DNA of 64,000 nucleotides, from contig NZ_CP151633.1 of NCBI RefSeq assembly GCF_038397715.1, positions 3,162,001-3,226,000 of the forward strand, given 5' to 3'. The position numbers and the translations under genes are program-made. Shown piece after piece: positions 41,775-51,487 of the stretch. Numbering within the stretch: the stretch's first letter is position 1; every line of letters starts with the position of its first letter. The notes under the pieces were generated by a model, which made no database searches, was not told where the DNA came from, and saw nothing but the letters and a program-made list of their open reading frames with translations. The DNA is from Microbacterium sp. LWO14-1.2. GTDB taxonomy: Bacteria; Actinomycetota; Actinomycetes; Actinomycetales; Microbacteriaceae.

Positions 41775-42688
41775 GCTCCGTTCTTTTCGACGTCCCGGGC
41801 CCGCGCGCCGTCGTCCGCAACCGCATCATCGGCGCGGTCACCGTGCTGGTCGTACTCGCCGTGCTCGGTTGGGTCGTCTGGAGACTCTTCGCCACCGGGC
41901 AGTTCTCTGCGGCGAAGTGGAACATCTTCACCTTCTCCGCCGTGTGGGTGCGATTCGGCGAAGGCCTGCTGAGTACTCTGGCCGCGTTCGCTGTCGCCGG
42001 GATCGGGTCTCTCGCTCTCGGGTTCCTCCTGGGCGTGGGCCGGCTGTCGGAGCATGCCTGGGTCAGGGAGCCCGTCCGGTGGATCATCGAGGTCTTCCGC
42101 GCGATCCCGGTCCTCATCCTCATGATGCTCCTTTACTACGGCCTTCCGGTGATCGGGGTGCGGATGCCCCCGTACTGGGCAGTCGTCATCGCGCTGATCG
42201 TGTACAACGGATCGGTGCTCGCCGAGGTCCTTCGCGCCGGGGTGGAGTCCCTGCCTCGCGGGCAGAAGGAGGCCGGTTATGCGATCGGCCTGCGCAAGAC
42301 CGGAGTCATGCGGCTCATCCTGCTGCCGCAGGCTGTCCGCGCGATGATGCCGGTCATCATCGCCCAGCTCGTCGTCGCGCTCAAGGACACCGCGCTCGGG
42401 TTCATCATCACTTACCAGGAGCTGCTCTACGTCATCAACCAGATCGGCAACCAGGCGCCGTACGGTTCCCCGCTGATCCCGTCCGCCATCATCGGCGGGT
42501 CGATGTATGTGGCCGTCTGCCTCCTCCTCTCCTACGTCGCCTTCCGGCTCCAGAAGCGCGTGAAGCGTTCACCGGCGCAGGCTGCCGCGGCTGGGAACAT
42601 CGCGGCCGACGACGAGGCGACGTTGACTCAGGTCATCGCGACCCAGCGGGAGACCGGTGGACCGCGGGATTCGACACCGGCGAGGTAG
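41771..42688 (+). CDS. gluD: glutamate-type ABC transporter permease
   Basis: The second membrane subunit, 305 residues, longer than GluC because of an N-terminal span and insertion (about 1-70) and a soluble C-terminal tail of 40 residues (KRSPAQAAAAGNIAADDEAT). The EAA loop is EVLRAGVESLPRGQKEAGYAIGL. It is the last gene of the operon. The open frame reaches further upstream, but the ATG overlapping the gluC stop is the natural start. Confidence 0.92.
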   Translation: MSSVLFDVPGPRAVVRNRIIGAVTVLVVLAVLGWVVWRLFATGQFSAAKWNIFTFSAVWVRFGEGLLSTLAAFAVAGIGSLALGFLLGVGRLSEHAWVREPVRWIIEVFRAIPVLILMMLLYYGLPVIGVRMPPYWAVVIALIVYNGSVLAEVLRAGVESLPRGQKEAGYAIGLRKTGVMRLILLPQAVRAMMPVIIAQLVVALKDTALGFIITYQELLYVINQIGNQAPYGSPLIPSAIIGGSMYVAVCLLLSYVAFRLQKRVKRSPAQAAAAGNIAADDEATLTQVIATQRETGGPRDSTPAR

Positions 42689-42732
42689 GCGCTGACGGCG
42701 ACTCGGCGTCTGATCGCGGCACCGTGCGCCGG

Positions 42733-42738
42733 TAGACT
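42733..42738 (+). promoter_or_regulatory. -10 box of pheS
   Basis: TAGACT, then CGACTCTC, then GTG at 42747. It marks a near-leaderless mRNA. I saw no Phe-rich leader peptide or T-box upstream. Confidence 0.55.
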
Positions 42739-42746
42739 CGACTCTC

Positions 42747-43787
42747 GTGTCTGAGTCTCTCGAAATCACCCCGGAAGCGGTCGAAGCCGCTGTCGCGGCG
42801 GCGCTCGACGCCATCGCCGCGGCAGCCGACACCGCCGAGCTGAAAGCCGCTCGCGCGGCGCACGTCGCGGAGGGATCGCCGCTGGCCGTCCTGAACGCCT
42901 CGATGCGCCAGGTCGCACCGGAGAACAAGGCCGCGTTCGGCAAGCTCGTCGGCCAGGGACGAGGACGGGTCACGCAGGCCCTCGCGGCCAAGGAGTCCGA
43001 GCTCGCCGCCGCCGAGGTCGCGGCCCGGCTCGAGTCCGAGCGCGTCGACATCACCGCGGTCTCCTCGCGTTCGCGCGTGGGCGCCCGGCATCCGCTCACC
43101 CTGCTCAGCGAGCAGATCTCCGACATCTTCGTCGGCATGGGATGGGAGATCGCCGAGGGGCCTGAGCTCGAGCACGAGTGGTTCAACTTCGACGCCCTGA
43201 ACTTCGACGTCGACCACCCCGCCCGCCAGGAGCAGGACACGTTCTACGTCGACCCGCCCTCGCGGCACCTCGTGATGCGCACGCACACGAGCCCCGTGCA
43301 GGTGCGCTCGATGCTCGACCGCGATGTGCCGATCTACGTGCTGTGCCCCGGCCGGGTCTACCGCACCGACGAGTTCGACGCCACGCACCTGCCGGTGTTC
43401 ACGCAGTTCGAGGGTCTCGTGATCGACAAGGGCATCTCCATGGCCCACCTCAAGGGGACGCTCGACCACGTCGCGCGCCAGCTCTTCGGTCCGGAGGCCA
43501 AGACGCGCTTCCGCACGAACTTCTTCCCGTTCACCGAGCCCTCCGCCGAGCTCGACCTGTGGCACCCGACCTTCAAGGGCGGCGCGCGTTGGATCGAGTG
43601 GGGCGGGTGCGGAATGGTGAACCCGAACGTGCTGCGCGCCGCGGGGATCGACCCCGACGTCTACAGCGGCTTCGCGTTCGGGATGGGCGTCGAGCGGGCA
43701 CTCATGTTCCGCAGCGACGTGCAGGACATGCGCGACATGGCCGAGGGCGATGTCCGTTTCAGCGAGCAGTACGGGATGGTGGTGTGA
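42747..43787 (+). CDS. pheS: phenylalanyl-tRNA synthetase alpha subunit
   Basis: The catalytic subunit of the (alpha-beta)2 enzyme that charges tRNA-Phe, 346 residues. The N-terminal coiled-coil arm (1-85) binds tRNA. Class II motifs follow: HPLTLLSEQISDIFVGMGW as motif 1 region, VYRTDEFDATHLPVFTQFEG as motif 2, and GFAFGMGVERALMFR as motif 3 with the ATP-binding Arg. It starts at GTG, and its stop overlaps the pheT ATG. Confidence 0.97.
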   Translation: MSESLEITPEAVEAAVAAALDAIAAAADTAELKAARAAHVAEGSPLAVLNASMRQVAPENKAAFGKLVGQGRGRVTQALAAKESELAAAEVAARLESERVDITAVSSRSRVGARHPLTLLSEQISDIFVGMGWEIAEGPELEHEWFNFDALNFDVDHPARQEQDTFYVDPPSRHLVMRTHTSPVQVRSMLDRDVPIYVLCPGRVYRTDEFDATHLPVFTQFEGLVIDKGISMAHLKGTLDHVARQLFGPEAKTRFRTNFFPFTEPSAELDLWHPTFKGGARWIEWGGCGMVNPNVLRAAGIDPDVYSGFAFGMGVERALMFRSDVQDMRDMAEGDVRFSEQYGMVV

Positions 43788-46309
43788 TGCGCGTCCCGCT
43801 CTCGTGGTTGCGTGAATACGTCGATGTGGCAGCGGACAGGACCCCCGAGGACGTCCTCGCGGCCATGGTCTCCGTCGGGTTCGAGGAGGAGGATGTCCAC
43901 CGCTTCGAGCTGCAGGGTCCGATCGTCGTCGGCCAGGTGCTGTCGCTCGAGCCGGAGCCTCAGTCGAACGGCAAGACGATCAACTGGTGCCAGGTCGACG
44001 TCGGCGAGGCGAACGGAGGCGTCCGCGGCATCGTCTGCGGCGCGCACAACTTCGTCGTCGGCGACAAGGTCGTGGTGACGCTCCCCGGAGCCGTGCTGCC
44101 CGGTCCGTTCCCCATCGCCGCGCGCAAGACCTACGGGCACGTGTCCGACGGCATGATCGCGTCGGCACGCGAACTCGGCCTCGGCGACGAGCACAACGGC
44201 ATCCTCGTGCTGTCGGATCTCGGCATCGACGCTCCCGTCGGCGCCGACGCGATCGCGCTGCTCGGCCTCGACGACGTCGCGGTCGATGTGAACGTCACGC
44301 CCGACCGCGGCTACGCCTTCTCGGTGCGCGGCATCGCCCGCGAGTACTCGCACGCGACCGGCGCCTCCTTCCGCGACCCCGCCGAGCGGGACTTCGCCGA
44401 GCTGCAGCCGGGCACGGGGCACACGGCGATCGTCGACGACTCGGCGCCGATCCGCGGCACCGTCGGGGCGAGCGAATTCGTCACCCGCGTCGTGCGCGGC
44501 GTCGACCCGTCGCGTCCCACGCCCCCGTGGATGATCGCTCGTCTCTCGCTCGCCGGCATGCGGTCGCTCGGCGTGCTCATCGACATCACCAACTACGTGA
44601 TGCTCGAGCTCGGACAGCCCCTGCACGGCTACGACCTCGACAAGCTCCAGGGCGGCATCACCGTCCGCCGCGCGACGCCCGGCGAGAAGATGACCACGCT
44701 CGACGGTCAGGAGCGGAAGCTCCACGTCGAGGACCTGCTCATCACCGACGACTCCGGCCCGATCGGCCTCGCCGGTGTGATGGGCGGCGGCAAGACCGAG
44801 ATGAGCGAGACGACCGCGAACGTGCTGATCGAGGCGGCGACGTTCGACCCCATCACGATCGCGCGCACGGCCCGCCGGCACAAGCTGCCGAGCGAGGCGT
44901 CCAAGCGCTTCGAACGAGGCGTCGACCCGCTCGTGCCGTTCGTCGCGGCGCGTCGCGCCGCCGACCTCATGGTCGAGCTGGCCGGGGGGACGCTGACGGA
45001 CGAGGGCGGCGCGCTGTTCGCCGAGATCTTCGTCGCCGAGATCGAGCTGCCCGCCGGCTTCGTTCAGAATCTCATCGGCGTGGACTACACGGATGCCGAG
45101 ATCACCGACGCGCTCACCATGATCGGCGCCGAGGTCAACGCCTCGACGGGGTCGGGATCCGAGGGAGCCGGGTGGACCGTCATCCCGCCGACCTGGCGGC
45201 CCGACATCACGGACAAGTGGTCGTTGGCGGAGGAGGTCGCGCGCATCCACGGGCTCGACCGCATCCCGTCGGTGCTGCCGACCCCGCCCTCCGGCCGGGG
45301 GTTGACCGCTCATCAGCAGGGTCGGCGTCGCGTCGCGAACGCCCTCGCCGCCGCCGGTCTCGTCGAGACGCCCTCGTTCCCGTTCACGACGGAGGCGCAG
45401 AACGACCTGCACGGGTCGGCGTCGGGGGAGCACCTGCCCAGCATCCGGCTGGCGAACGCCCTCGACCGGGCCGCGCCGTTCCTGCGGCGCTCGCTCATCC
45501 CCGGTCTGCTGCAGACCGCGCACCGCAACATCTCCCGCGGCCTGACCGATCTCGCGCTGTTCGAGACGGGTGTGGTCTTCCTCCCCGAGGCCGGCGTCAG
45601 CTACGGCACCGACGAGGTACCGCCGCTCGGTGAGCGTCCCTCCGACGAGACCCTCGCGCAGCTGAACGCGTCGATCCCGCCGCAGCACCGTCATGTCGCC
45701 GTGCTGCTCACCGGAAACACCGTGACCCGCCAGCCCGGCCGTGCGGCCGAGGCTTCCGGTCTCTCGGAGGCTCTGGATGCCGTGCGCGTCATCGGTGAAG
45801 CGGCCGGCGTCACGATCGACGTCGCCCAGTCGCAGCGCGCGGCGCTGCACCCGGGGCGAACGGGCGTGCTCACGGTCGACGGCACCGAGGTCGGATACGT
45901 GGGCGAGCTCCACCCCGACGTCGCGTCCGCCGCGGACCTGCCCGGCCGCGCGACCGTGGTCGAGCTGGACCTCGACGGCCTGCTCTCGCTCGCCGGTGAG
46001 AAGGCCGTCGCACCGTCGCTGTCGACGTTCCCCGCCGCGACGCAGGACGTCTCGCTCGTCGTGGACGCGGCGGTGCCGGCCGGAGATGTCCGCGCGGCTC
46101 TGCGCGACGGCGCCGGCGCGCTGCTCGAGTCGATCCGTCTCGTCGACGACTACCGCGGAGACGGACTCGCCGAAGGAACGAAGAGCCTCACCTTCGCGCT
46201 GCGCTTCCGCGCCGACGACCGCACGCTCACGGCCGCGGAGGCCACCGAGGCGAAGCTCGCGGGAGTCGCCGTCGCTACGGAGCGCTTCGGAGCCGCGATC
46301 CGCGACTGA
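43787..46309 (+). CDS. pheT: phenylalanyl-tRNA synthetase beta subunit
   Basis: The beta subunit, 840 residues in the usual order. The tRNA-binding OB (EMAP) domain is at about 40-150 (GVRGIVCGAHNFVVGDKVVV), then the B3/B4 editing domain (about 210-395), the B5 domain (about 415-485) and the catalytic-like core. The C-terminal ferredoxin-fold anticodon-binding domain (about 745-838) has SLVVDAAVPAGDVRAAL and SLTFALRFRADDRTLT. It hydrolyses wrongly made Tyr-tRNA-Phe in the editing domain. The ATG overlaps the pheS stop. A 12-base stem hairpin follows. Confidence 0.97.
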   Translation: MRVPLSWLREYVDVAADRTPEDVLAAMVSVGFEEEDVHRFELQGPIVVGQVLSLEPEPQSNGKTINWCQVDVGEANGGVRGIVCGAHNFVVGDKVVVTLPGAVLPGPFPIAARKTYGHVSDGMIASARELGLGDEHNGILVLSDLGIDAPVGADAIALLGLDDVAVDVNVTPDRGYAFSVRGIAREYSHATGASFRDPAERDFAELQPGTGHTAIVDDSAPIRGTVGASEFVTRVVRGVDPSRPTPPWMIARLSLAGMRSLGVLIDITNYVMLELGQPLHGYDLDKLQGGITVRRATPGEKMTTLDGQERKLHVEDLLITDDSGPIGLAGVMGGGKTEMSETTANVLIEAATFDPITIARTARRHKLPSEASKRFERGVDPLVPFVAARRAADLMVELAGGTLTDEGGALFAEIFVAEIELPAGFVQNLIGVDYTDAEITDALTMIGAEVNASTGSGSEGAGWTVIPPTWRPDITDKWSLAEEVARIHGLDRIPSVLPTPPSGRGLTAHQQGRRRVANALAAAGLVETPSFPFTTEAQNDLHGSASGEHLPSIRLANALDRAAPFLRRSLIPGLLQTAHRNISRGLTDLALFETGVVFLPEAGVSYGTDEVPPLGERPSDETLAQLNASIPPQHRHVAVLLTGNTVTRQPGRAAEASGLSEALDAVRVIGEAAGVTIDVAQSQRAALHPGRTGVLTVDGTEVGYVGELHPDVASAADLPGRATVVELDLDGLLSLAGEKAVAPSLSTFPAATQDVSLVVDAAVPAGDVRAALRDGAGALLESIRLVDDYRGDGLAEGTKSLTFALRFRADDRTLTAAEATEAKLAGVAVATERFGAAIRD

Positions 46310-46333
46310 CGGACCACGTCGGAACGGACGACT

Positions 46334-46363
46334 CGTGCTGCGCCCACGCAGGGGCGCAGCACG
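46334..46363 (+). terminator. hairpin after pheT
   Basis: CGTGCTGCGCCC-ACGCAG-GGGCGCAGCACG, a 12-base stem 25 bases after the stop, without a T-run. Confidence 0.65.
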
Positions 46364-46383
46364 GGTCCCACGGCGCCACACGG

Positions 46384-46389
46384 TACCGT
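46384..46389 (+). promoter_or_regulatory. -10 box of the DUF402 gene, leaderless type
   Basis: TACCGT, then GGCGAG, then ATG at 46396. Confidence 0.5.
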
Positions 46390-46395
46390 GGCGAG

Positions 46396-47115
46396 ATGAC
46401 GACCGTGAACCCGCACGCCACGCCGCCAGCAGTCCCGCACGGGTCGCGCCCGCTGGGAGAGGCTCCGTTCCTCGCCCCGGGCGATCAGATCGACTGGCAC
46501 TACCGCCGTCCGGGCTGGCTCCGCGGCGAGCCGTCGACGATCACGCCGATGCGTGTCGTCCGCGACGACGAGCGCGGGCTCGTCGCCTGGCTCGCGCCGG
46601 GGACGGAGCAGGAGGGGCAGGGCGCGGCCGACGGGCAGCGCGTGCGCACGGTTCCGCTCGAGAGACGCTGGATCGAACCGCGCAGGCGAATCGTGGAGCA
46701 CTGGGTGGGCAACGGCATCCTGCGGATCGCTCCGGCCGATCGACCGTGGTCGGTCTGGCTGTTCTGGAGCGAGACGACAGGCGCGGACTGGACATTCGCC
46801 GGGTGGTACGTGAACCTCGAGAACGCGCATCTGCGGACCGACCGCGACACGTTCACGTCGGACCACATCCTCGACGTCGAGATCGAGCCGGACGGACGGA
46901 TCGTCATGAAGGACGAAGACGAGCTCGTCGCCGCCGTCGAACAGGGCCGTCTGGACAGCGATCAGGCAGCGCAGATCACCGAGCACGCCGCGGCGGCCAT
47001 CGCCTCGTTCACCGCCGGAGACTGGCCGTTCGACCCGGAGTGGGTCGCCTGGCGCCCCGACCCCGCGTGGACCGTGCCGGTGCTGGACGGGCTCGAGGAT
47101 CTGCGTCAGCCGTGA
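46396..47115 (+). CDS. DUF402 domain protein
   Basis: A protein of 239 residues with a DUF402 (FAU-1/nucleoside phosphatase-like) beta-barrel domain in the second half. The typical features are WTFAGWYVNLENAHLRTDRD, SDHILDVEIEPDGRIVMKDEDE and a final helical part. DUF402 members elsewhere act on RNA 5' ends or nucleoside di- and triphosphates using the D-x-x-L-D-x-x-I acid cluster visible here. The substrate in this organism is not known. It is monocistronic, between pheT and an epimerase-like gene read in the same direction. Confidence 0.88.
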   Translation: MTTVNPHATPPAVPHGSRPLGEAPFLAPGDQIDWHYRRPGWLRGEPSTITPMRVVRDDERGLVAWLAPGTEQEGQGAADGQRVRTVPLERRWIEPRRRIVEHWVGNGILRIAPADRPWSVWLFWSETTGADWTFAGWYVNLENAHLRTDRDTFTSDHILDVEIEPDGRIVMKDEDELVAAVEQGRLDSDQAAQITEHAAAAIASFTAGDWPFDPEWVAWRPDPAWTVPVLDGLEDLRQP

Positions 47116-47177
47116 CCCGCGCTCCGCTCTGAGCGGATGGGCTTCCCTCGCGCCTCGGATCCTGATGACATGAGGGC

Positions 47178-48143
47178 ATGACGGATGTGCTGATCCTCGG
47201 CGGAACCGGGTGGTTGTCCGGTCGCATCGCGCAGCGCTGGCTGCTCTCGGGCGCTGCGGTGACGTGCCTCGCGCGGGGTGGGCGCCCTGCGCCGCCGGGC
47301 GCGACGCTGATGCTCGGCGACCGTGACGACTCCGCCGTCTACGACGTGGTGTCGCGCAGGGACTGGGATCAGGTCGTCGATGTGTCGTCCCGCGCAGACC
47401 ACGTGAGCGCGGCGGTCGCCGCGCTCGGTGCGCGAGCGGGTCGCTGGACGTACGTGTCCTCGGTCTCGGTGTATGCCGATGACGAGGAGGAGGATGCCGA
47501 TGAGTCCGCCGCGCTGGTCGCGGCCGCCGAGTCGCTGAGCGACGATTACGGCGCTCAGAAGGTCGCCGCCGAGAACGCCGTCCGCCGGCTCGGGGAGGAT
47601 CGGACGCTGGTGGTCAGGCCCGGGCTGATCGTGGGCGACGGCGACCCGAGCGATCGTTTCGGCTACTGGGCTGCGGCGTTCCTCCGGGCGCGCGCCGAAC
47701 CCGTGCTCGTGCCCTTCGCCGGCGGCAGGGATGCGCAGGTCATCGATGTCGACGACCTCGCGGAGTTCGTCGTGACGACCACGGCCACCGGCGTCGTGAA
47801 CGCGATCGGCGACCGGCATCCGCTCACCGACGTGCTCGCCCTGTTCCGTTCCGCCGCGCAGCACGAGGGCGACACCGTGGAGGCCGCGGACGACTGGCTG
47901 GCCGCACAGGGTGTCGACTACTGGATGGGGGAGCGGTCGCTCCCGCTCTGGCTGCCCGCCGATATGACGGGGTTCATGCGTCGCTCGAACCAGCGCTACC
48001 GTGCGGCGGGCGGCGGCCTCCGATCGCTCGAGGAGACGATCGCGACGGTCATCGCCGACGAGGACCGGCGGGGCGTCGACCGCTCGCGTCGCGCCGGACT
48101 CACGCGCGACGACGAACTCGCCCTCCTTCGCCTCCTGAACTGA
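47178..48143 (+). CDS. NAD-dependent epimerase/dehydratase family protein
   Basis: A Rossmann-fold protein of 321 residues of the extended SDR type. The N-terminal nucleotide-binding loop LILGGTGWLSGRIAQRW fits G-x-x-G-x-x-G, SSVSVYADD holds the catalytic Ser region, and DDYGAQKVAAENAVRR has the Y-x3-K pair. It resembles the plant and actinobacterial isoflavone-reductase/epimerase-like group rather than a defined sugar epimerase. Substrate unknown. It precedes the thiamin locus but shares no promoter with it. Confidence 0.85.
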   Translation: MTDVLILGGTGWLSGRIAQRWLLSGAAVTCLARGGRPAPPGATLMLGDRDDSAVYDVVSRRDWDQVVDVSSRADHVSAAVAALGARAGRWTYVSSVSVYADDEEEDADESAALVAAAESLSDDYGAQKVAAENAVRRLGEDRTLVVRPGLIVGDGDPSDRFGYWAAAFLRARAEPVLVPFAGGRDAQVIDVDDLAEFVVTTTATGVVNAIGDRHPLTDVLALFRSAAQHEGDTVEAADDWLAAQGVDYWMGERSLPLWLPADMTGFMRRSNQRYRAAGGGLRSLEETIATVIADEDRRGVDRSRRAGLTRDDELALLRLLN

Positions 48144-48157
48144 GCGGAGGCGATCGC

Positions 48158-48163
48158 TAGACT
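48158..48163 (+). promoter_or_regulatory. -10 box of the thiamin operon
   Basis: TAGACT, with transcription expected to start near 48170, right before the riboswitch aptamer. Confidence 0.65.
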
Positions 48164-48171
48164 GCGAGCAG

Positions 48172-48247
48172 TGACACGGGGTGCCGCATCCGCGGCTGAG
48201 AACACACCCGTCGAACCTGATCTAGTTCGTACTAGCGAAGGGATGTC
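48172..48247 (+). promoter_or_regulatory. TPP riboswitch (THI element)
   Basis: The conserved core is complete: ACACGGGGTGCC on the 5' side, then CGGCTGAGA, ACCCGTCGAACCTGATC and TAGTTCGTACTAGCGAAGGGA. Thiamin pyrophosphate binds this RNA. The ribosome site of thiM (AAGGGA, 48237-48242) is part of the 3' strand of the aptamer, so control is most likely by hiding the ribosome site when TPP is bound. Confidence 0.97.
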
Positions 48248-48250
48248 GCG

Positions 48251-49099
48251 ATGAGCGATCGTCTGCGCCCGCAATCCGAATCGACCGTCACCGGTCCAGC
48301 CGCGGAGCTGCTCTCCGCATTGCGTCAGGCCCCACCGCTGACGCACTGCATCACGAACACGGTGGTCACCGGGTTCACCGCCAACGTGCTGCTCGCTCTC
48401 GGTGCAGCGCCGGCGATGGTCGACATCGTCGACGAGGCCGGCCCGTTCGCGCGGGTCGCCTCGGGGATGCTGGTCAACCTGGGGACCCCCACACCCGAAC
48501 AGCGCGAAGCGAGCCGCGAGGCGGTCGCCGCGGCATCCGCCTCCGGCACGCCCTGGGTGCTCGACCCGGTGGCTATCGGCGCACTGCCTGTACGGACGGC
48601 CCTGGCCAGGGAGCTCGCGGCGTCGCGGCCGACCGCCATCCGCGGCAACGCCTCGGAGATCCTCGCGCTCGCCGGGCTGAGCGAAGGGGGACGCGGGGTC
48701 GACGCGGTCGACACGCCGGATGCGGCAGCGGATGCCGCGGCCTTTCTCGCGGAGAGATTCGGCAGCGTCGTCGCGGTCTCCGGTGCGGTCGACCTCCTGA
48801 CCGACGGCAGACGGACGCTGCGCATCGCCAACGGTCATGAGCTGCTCACGCGCGTCACCGGGGGAGGGTGCGCGCTCGGGGCGGTCATGGCCGCGTTCCT
48901 CGGGACCGCCCGTTCCCTGCCGATCGACGCGCTCACCGCCGTCGCCTCCGCGAGCGTCGTCTACACGATCGCCGCGGAACGTGCGGCAGAGGGATCGGCG
49001 GGCCCCGGCAGCTTCGCGGTGGCCCTGCTCGACGCGGTCGCCGCCGTGCAGCCCGGCGACATCGCGGCCGCAGCACGCATCGAGGAGGTCGTGCGGTGA
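48251..49099 (+). CDS. thiM: hydroxyethylthiazole kinase
   Basis: ThiM phosphorylates 4-methyl-5-(2-hydroxyethyl)thiazole for salvage into thiamin. The 282 residues match the family: [20 protein letters not shown] at the N-terminus, the substrate Cys region, [18 protein letters not shown], and the ATP/anion hole [15 protein letters not shown] with the catalytic Cys. It is the first gene behind the TPP riboswitch, and its stop overlaps the GTG of the ThiE-ThiD-TenA fusion. It lies in a pure salvage locus: no thiC or thiG is seen in the window. Confidence 0.96.
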   Translation: MSDRLRPQSESTVTGPAAELLSALRQAPPLTHCITNTVVTGFTANVLLALGAAPAMVDIVDEAGPFARVASGMLVNLGTPTPEQREASREAVAAASASGTPWVLDPVAIGALPVRTALARELAASRPTAIRGNASEILALAGLSEGGRGVDAVDTPDAAADAAAFLAERFGSVVAVSGAVDLLTDGRRTLRIANGHELLTRVTGGGCALGAVMAAFLGTARSLPIDALTAVASASVVYTIAAERAAEGSAGPGSFAVALLDAVAAVQPGDIAAAARIEEVVR

Positions 49100-51255
49100 T
49101 CGCCGACCTGTCGCTGTACCTCGTCACCGATCCCGACCTGTGCGGCCGTCGCGGCGTGGTCGAGACGGTGCGGCGCGCTGTCGCCGGAGGAGTGCGCATC
49201 GTCCAGCTCCGAGACAAGAACGCGACGGATGCTGAGACGGTCGCGCAGCTCGTCGCTCTGTCGCGGGTGATCGAGGGGCGCGCGCTCCTCGTCGTGAACG
49301 ACCGGCTCGATGCAGCGCTCGCGGCGCGCGCGGCCGGAGCCCGCGTGGACGGCGTGCATCTCGGCCAGGGAGACGCCTCGGTGCGACGGGCGAGGGCGGA
49401 GCTGGGTCCGCACGCGCTGATCGGCCTCACGGCCAACACCTCCGAGCACCTCGACGACGCCCTCGCTCTTCCCGCGGGCACGGTCGACTACCTCGGTGTG
49501 GGCGTCATCCATCCGACCAGCACGAAACCGGATCACCCGCCCGCACTGGGCGTCGAGGGCTTCCGTGCGTTCGCTGCCCGGAGCCCGCTCCCGTGCGTGG
49601 CCATCGGCGGTGTCGGGCGCGCCGACGTGACCGCTCTGCGCGGTGCCGGTGCGGCAGGGGTCGCGGTGGTCTCGGCGCTGTGCGCGGCGAGCGATCCGGC
49701 ATCCGCTGCGGCCGACCTTCTCGCGACGTGGCGATCCGCCGGCGTGCCCCGGGTGCTCTCCATCGCGGGCAGCGATCCGTCCGGCGGTGCGGGGATCCAA
49801 GCCGACCTCAAGTCGATCGCCGCGAACGGCGGGTACGGCATGGCGGCGATCACCGCGCTCACGGCGCAGAACACCCAGGGGGTGCGTGCAGTGCACGTGC
49901 CGCCTCCCCAGATGCTCCACGCACAGCTCGAGGCGCTCGCCGACGACATCGTGATCGACGCGGTCAAGATCGGGATGCTCGCGGACGCCGCCGTGATCGA
50001 GGTGGTCGGCGACTGGCTTCAGCGCGTCCGGCCGCCGATCGTCGTGCTCGACCCCGTCATGGTGGCCACCAGCGGCGACCGGCTGCTCGACCGGGCGGCC
50101 GAGACCGCGATGCGGAAGCTCGTCGAGCTGGCCGACATCGTGACCCCCAACCTCGCCGAGCTGGCCGCGCTGACCGGCGAGTCGATCGGCGGATGGGAGG
50201 ACGCGCTCGCCGCGGCTGAGCGCTTCTCCCGCCGCGCCGGAGTCGCCGTGCTGGTGAAGGGCGGTCACCTGCCGGGCGATGCGGTACCCGACGCGCTGGT
50301 CGACGCGGGTGACGGCATGGTCCGCGAGTTCCCCGGCTCGCGAATCGCGACCGAGAACACGCACGGCACGGGATGCTCGCTCTCGTCCGCGCTCGCGACG
50401 CGGCTCGGCCGCGGGGAGGACCGGGAGACCGCCGTCGCCGCAGCCAGGGAATGGCTGCGCGAATCCCTGCGCTCCGGCGAACGGCTGCGCGTCGGCCGGG
50501 GGAACGGGCCCGTCGACCACTTCGCGGGCCTGTGGGCGCGGGCGGAGGTGACGGATGCCGAAGAGTCGAATCGACCCCGCCCCGGAGATGTCCGGCGCGA
50601 ATGGTGGGAGAGCATCGCCGGCATCCGTTCCGGGATCGACGGTCTGCCCTTCGTCCGAGGACTGGCCGACGGCACGCTCCCGCGCGATGCCTTCCTCTTC
50701 TACCTGCAGCAGGACGCGCTCTATCTGCGCGACTACGCACGCGTGCTCGCCGAGGCGTCACGGCTCGCGCCGACCTCGGCCGAGCAGTCCTTCTGGGCCG
50801 ACGCCGCCCACGGTGCGATCGCGGGAGAGCTCGAACTGCACGCCGCCTGGCTGACCCCCGAGCAGGGCGTGGATGCCGCGACGTTCGACGCCGCGCCGGC
50901 GCCCGCGACCACCGCGTACCTCGATCGTCTGAGGTCGATCGCGTTCGGCGGCGACTATGCCGAGCTCGTCGCGGCCGTCCTGCCGTGCTTCTGGCTGTAC
51001 ACCGACCTCGGTCACCGGCTCCATGCGGGGGAGTTCGGCGCCGCAGCGCGTGACCCCCGGCATCCGTACGCGTCGTGGCTCGCCACGTACGCGGATCCGG
51101 CGTTCGAGGAGGCGACGGAGCGGGCGATCACCTACACGATGTCGGCCGCAGCGGTTGCGGATGCCGGCACGCAGGCCCGCATGCGCCGCGCGTTCGAGGT
51201 CTCCAGCGCGCACGAGCTCGCGTTCTTCGCGGCGGGCACGAGCGGCCTCCTGTGA
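49096..51255 (+). CDS. thiED-tenA: trifunctional ThiE-ThiD-TenA thiamin protein
   Basis: One frame of 719 residues carries three enzymes. Residues about 1-208 are thiamin-phosphate synthase ThiE ([40 protein letters not shown]). Residues about 215-480 are HMP/HMP-P kinase ThiD ([36 protein letters not shown]). Residues about 497-719 are TenA thiaminase II/aminopyrimidine deaminase, with the catalytic Cys in [31 protein letters not shown], and the Glu in SSAHELAFF (a Tyr is usual in place of the His). Together with ThiM it completes salvage of both thiamin halves. GTG start overlapping thiM. Confidence 0.94.
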   Translation: MIADLSLYLVTDPDLCGRRGVVETVRRAVAGGVRIVQLRDKNATDAETVAQLVALSRVIEGRALLVVNDRLDAALAARAAGARVDGVHLGQGDASVRRARAELGPHALIGLTANTSEHLDDALALPAGTVDYLGVGVIHPTSTKPDHPPALGVEGFRAFAARSPLPCVAIGGVGRADVTALRGAGAAGVAVVSALCAASDPASAAADLLATWRSAGVPRVLSIAGSDPSGGAGIQADLKSIAANGGYGMAAITALTAQNTQGVRAVHVPPPQMLHAQLEALADDIVIDAVKIGMLADAAVIEVVGDWLQRVRPPIVVLDPVMVATSGDRLLDRAAETAMRKLVELADIVTPNLAELAALTGESIGGWEDALAAAERFSRRAGVAVLVKGGHLPGDAVPDALVDAGDGMVREFPGSRIATENTHGTGCSLSSALATRLGRGEDRETAVAAAREWLRESLRSGERLRVGRGNGPVDHFAGLWARAEVTDAEESNRPRPGDVRREWWESIAGIRSGIDGLPFVRGLADGTLPRDAFLFYLQQDALYLRDYARVLAEASRLAPTSAEQSFWADAAHGAIAGELELHAAWLTPEQGVDAATFDAAPAPATTAYLDRLRSIAFGGDYAELVAAVLPCFWLYTDLGHRLHAGEFGAAARDPRHPYASWLATYADPAFEEATERAITYTMSAAAVADAGTQARMRRAFEVSSAHELAFFAAGTSGLL

Positions 51256-51289
51256 CGCGGCAGATTTGCGCGCCGTGCGAGGCCCGCGC

Positions 51290-51295
51290 TATCGT
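51290..51295 (+). promoter_or_regulatory. -10 box before the Arg-rich leader peptide
   Basis: TATCGT, then CGCGAC, then the ATG of the leader ORF at 51302: the same leaderless spacing as for other genes in this window. Confidence 0.5.
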
Positions 51296-51301
51296 CGCGA
51301 C

Positions 51302-51385
51302 ATGCCTTCGGCCGACTCCGCCACCCTGACGCTCGCTCCGAGCGTCATCGCTGTGCGCCGACGCCGCGGCGGCCGCCGACTGTAG
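51302..51385 (+). CDS. candidate arginine leader peptide upstream of argC
   Basis: A 27-codon ORF that ends [13 protein letters not shown]: six Arg codons (CGC, CGA) within nine positions just before the stop. It starts with ATG six bases after a TATCGT box and ends 108 bases before argC. The build is that of an attenuation leader peptide, in which ribosome stalling at Arg codons would report low charged tRNA-Arg. Between it and argC lie GTGTCG/CGACAC (51425-51449) and other GC-rich stems, but no clear T-run terminator, so the mechanism is open. A chance ORF cannot be excluded. Confidence 0.5.
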   Translation: MPSADSATLTLAPSVIAVRRRRGGRRL

Positions 51386-51481
51386 GCGACCCCGCGCTCC
51401 TGCCTGCCCGGCGGTCGAGTGCCGGTGTCGCCGCCCCGGCCCCCGACACTGCACCCTGAGTTCCGCGAAGGGTCCGACCGT

Positions 51482-51487
51482 TAAGGT
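51482..51487 (+). promoter_or_regulatory. second -10-like box directly before argC
   Basis: TAAGGT, then AGAAGC, then ATG at 51494. If used, it gives a leaderless argC transcript that bypasses the leader peptide; AAGG may instead act as ribosome site. Confidence 0.4.

Noticed and set aside
43661..46381. 906-codon open frame on the minus strand opposite pheT
   Set aside because: Arg/Gly/Asp-rich shadow of pheT caused by high GC. No domain is recognisable, and pheT itself is certain.
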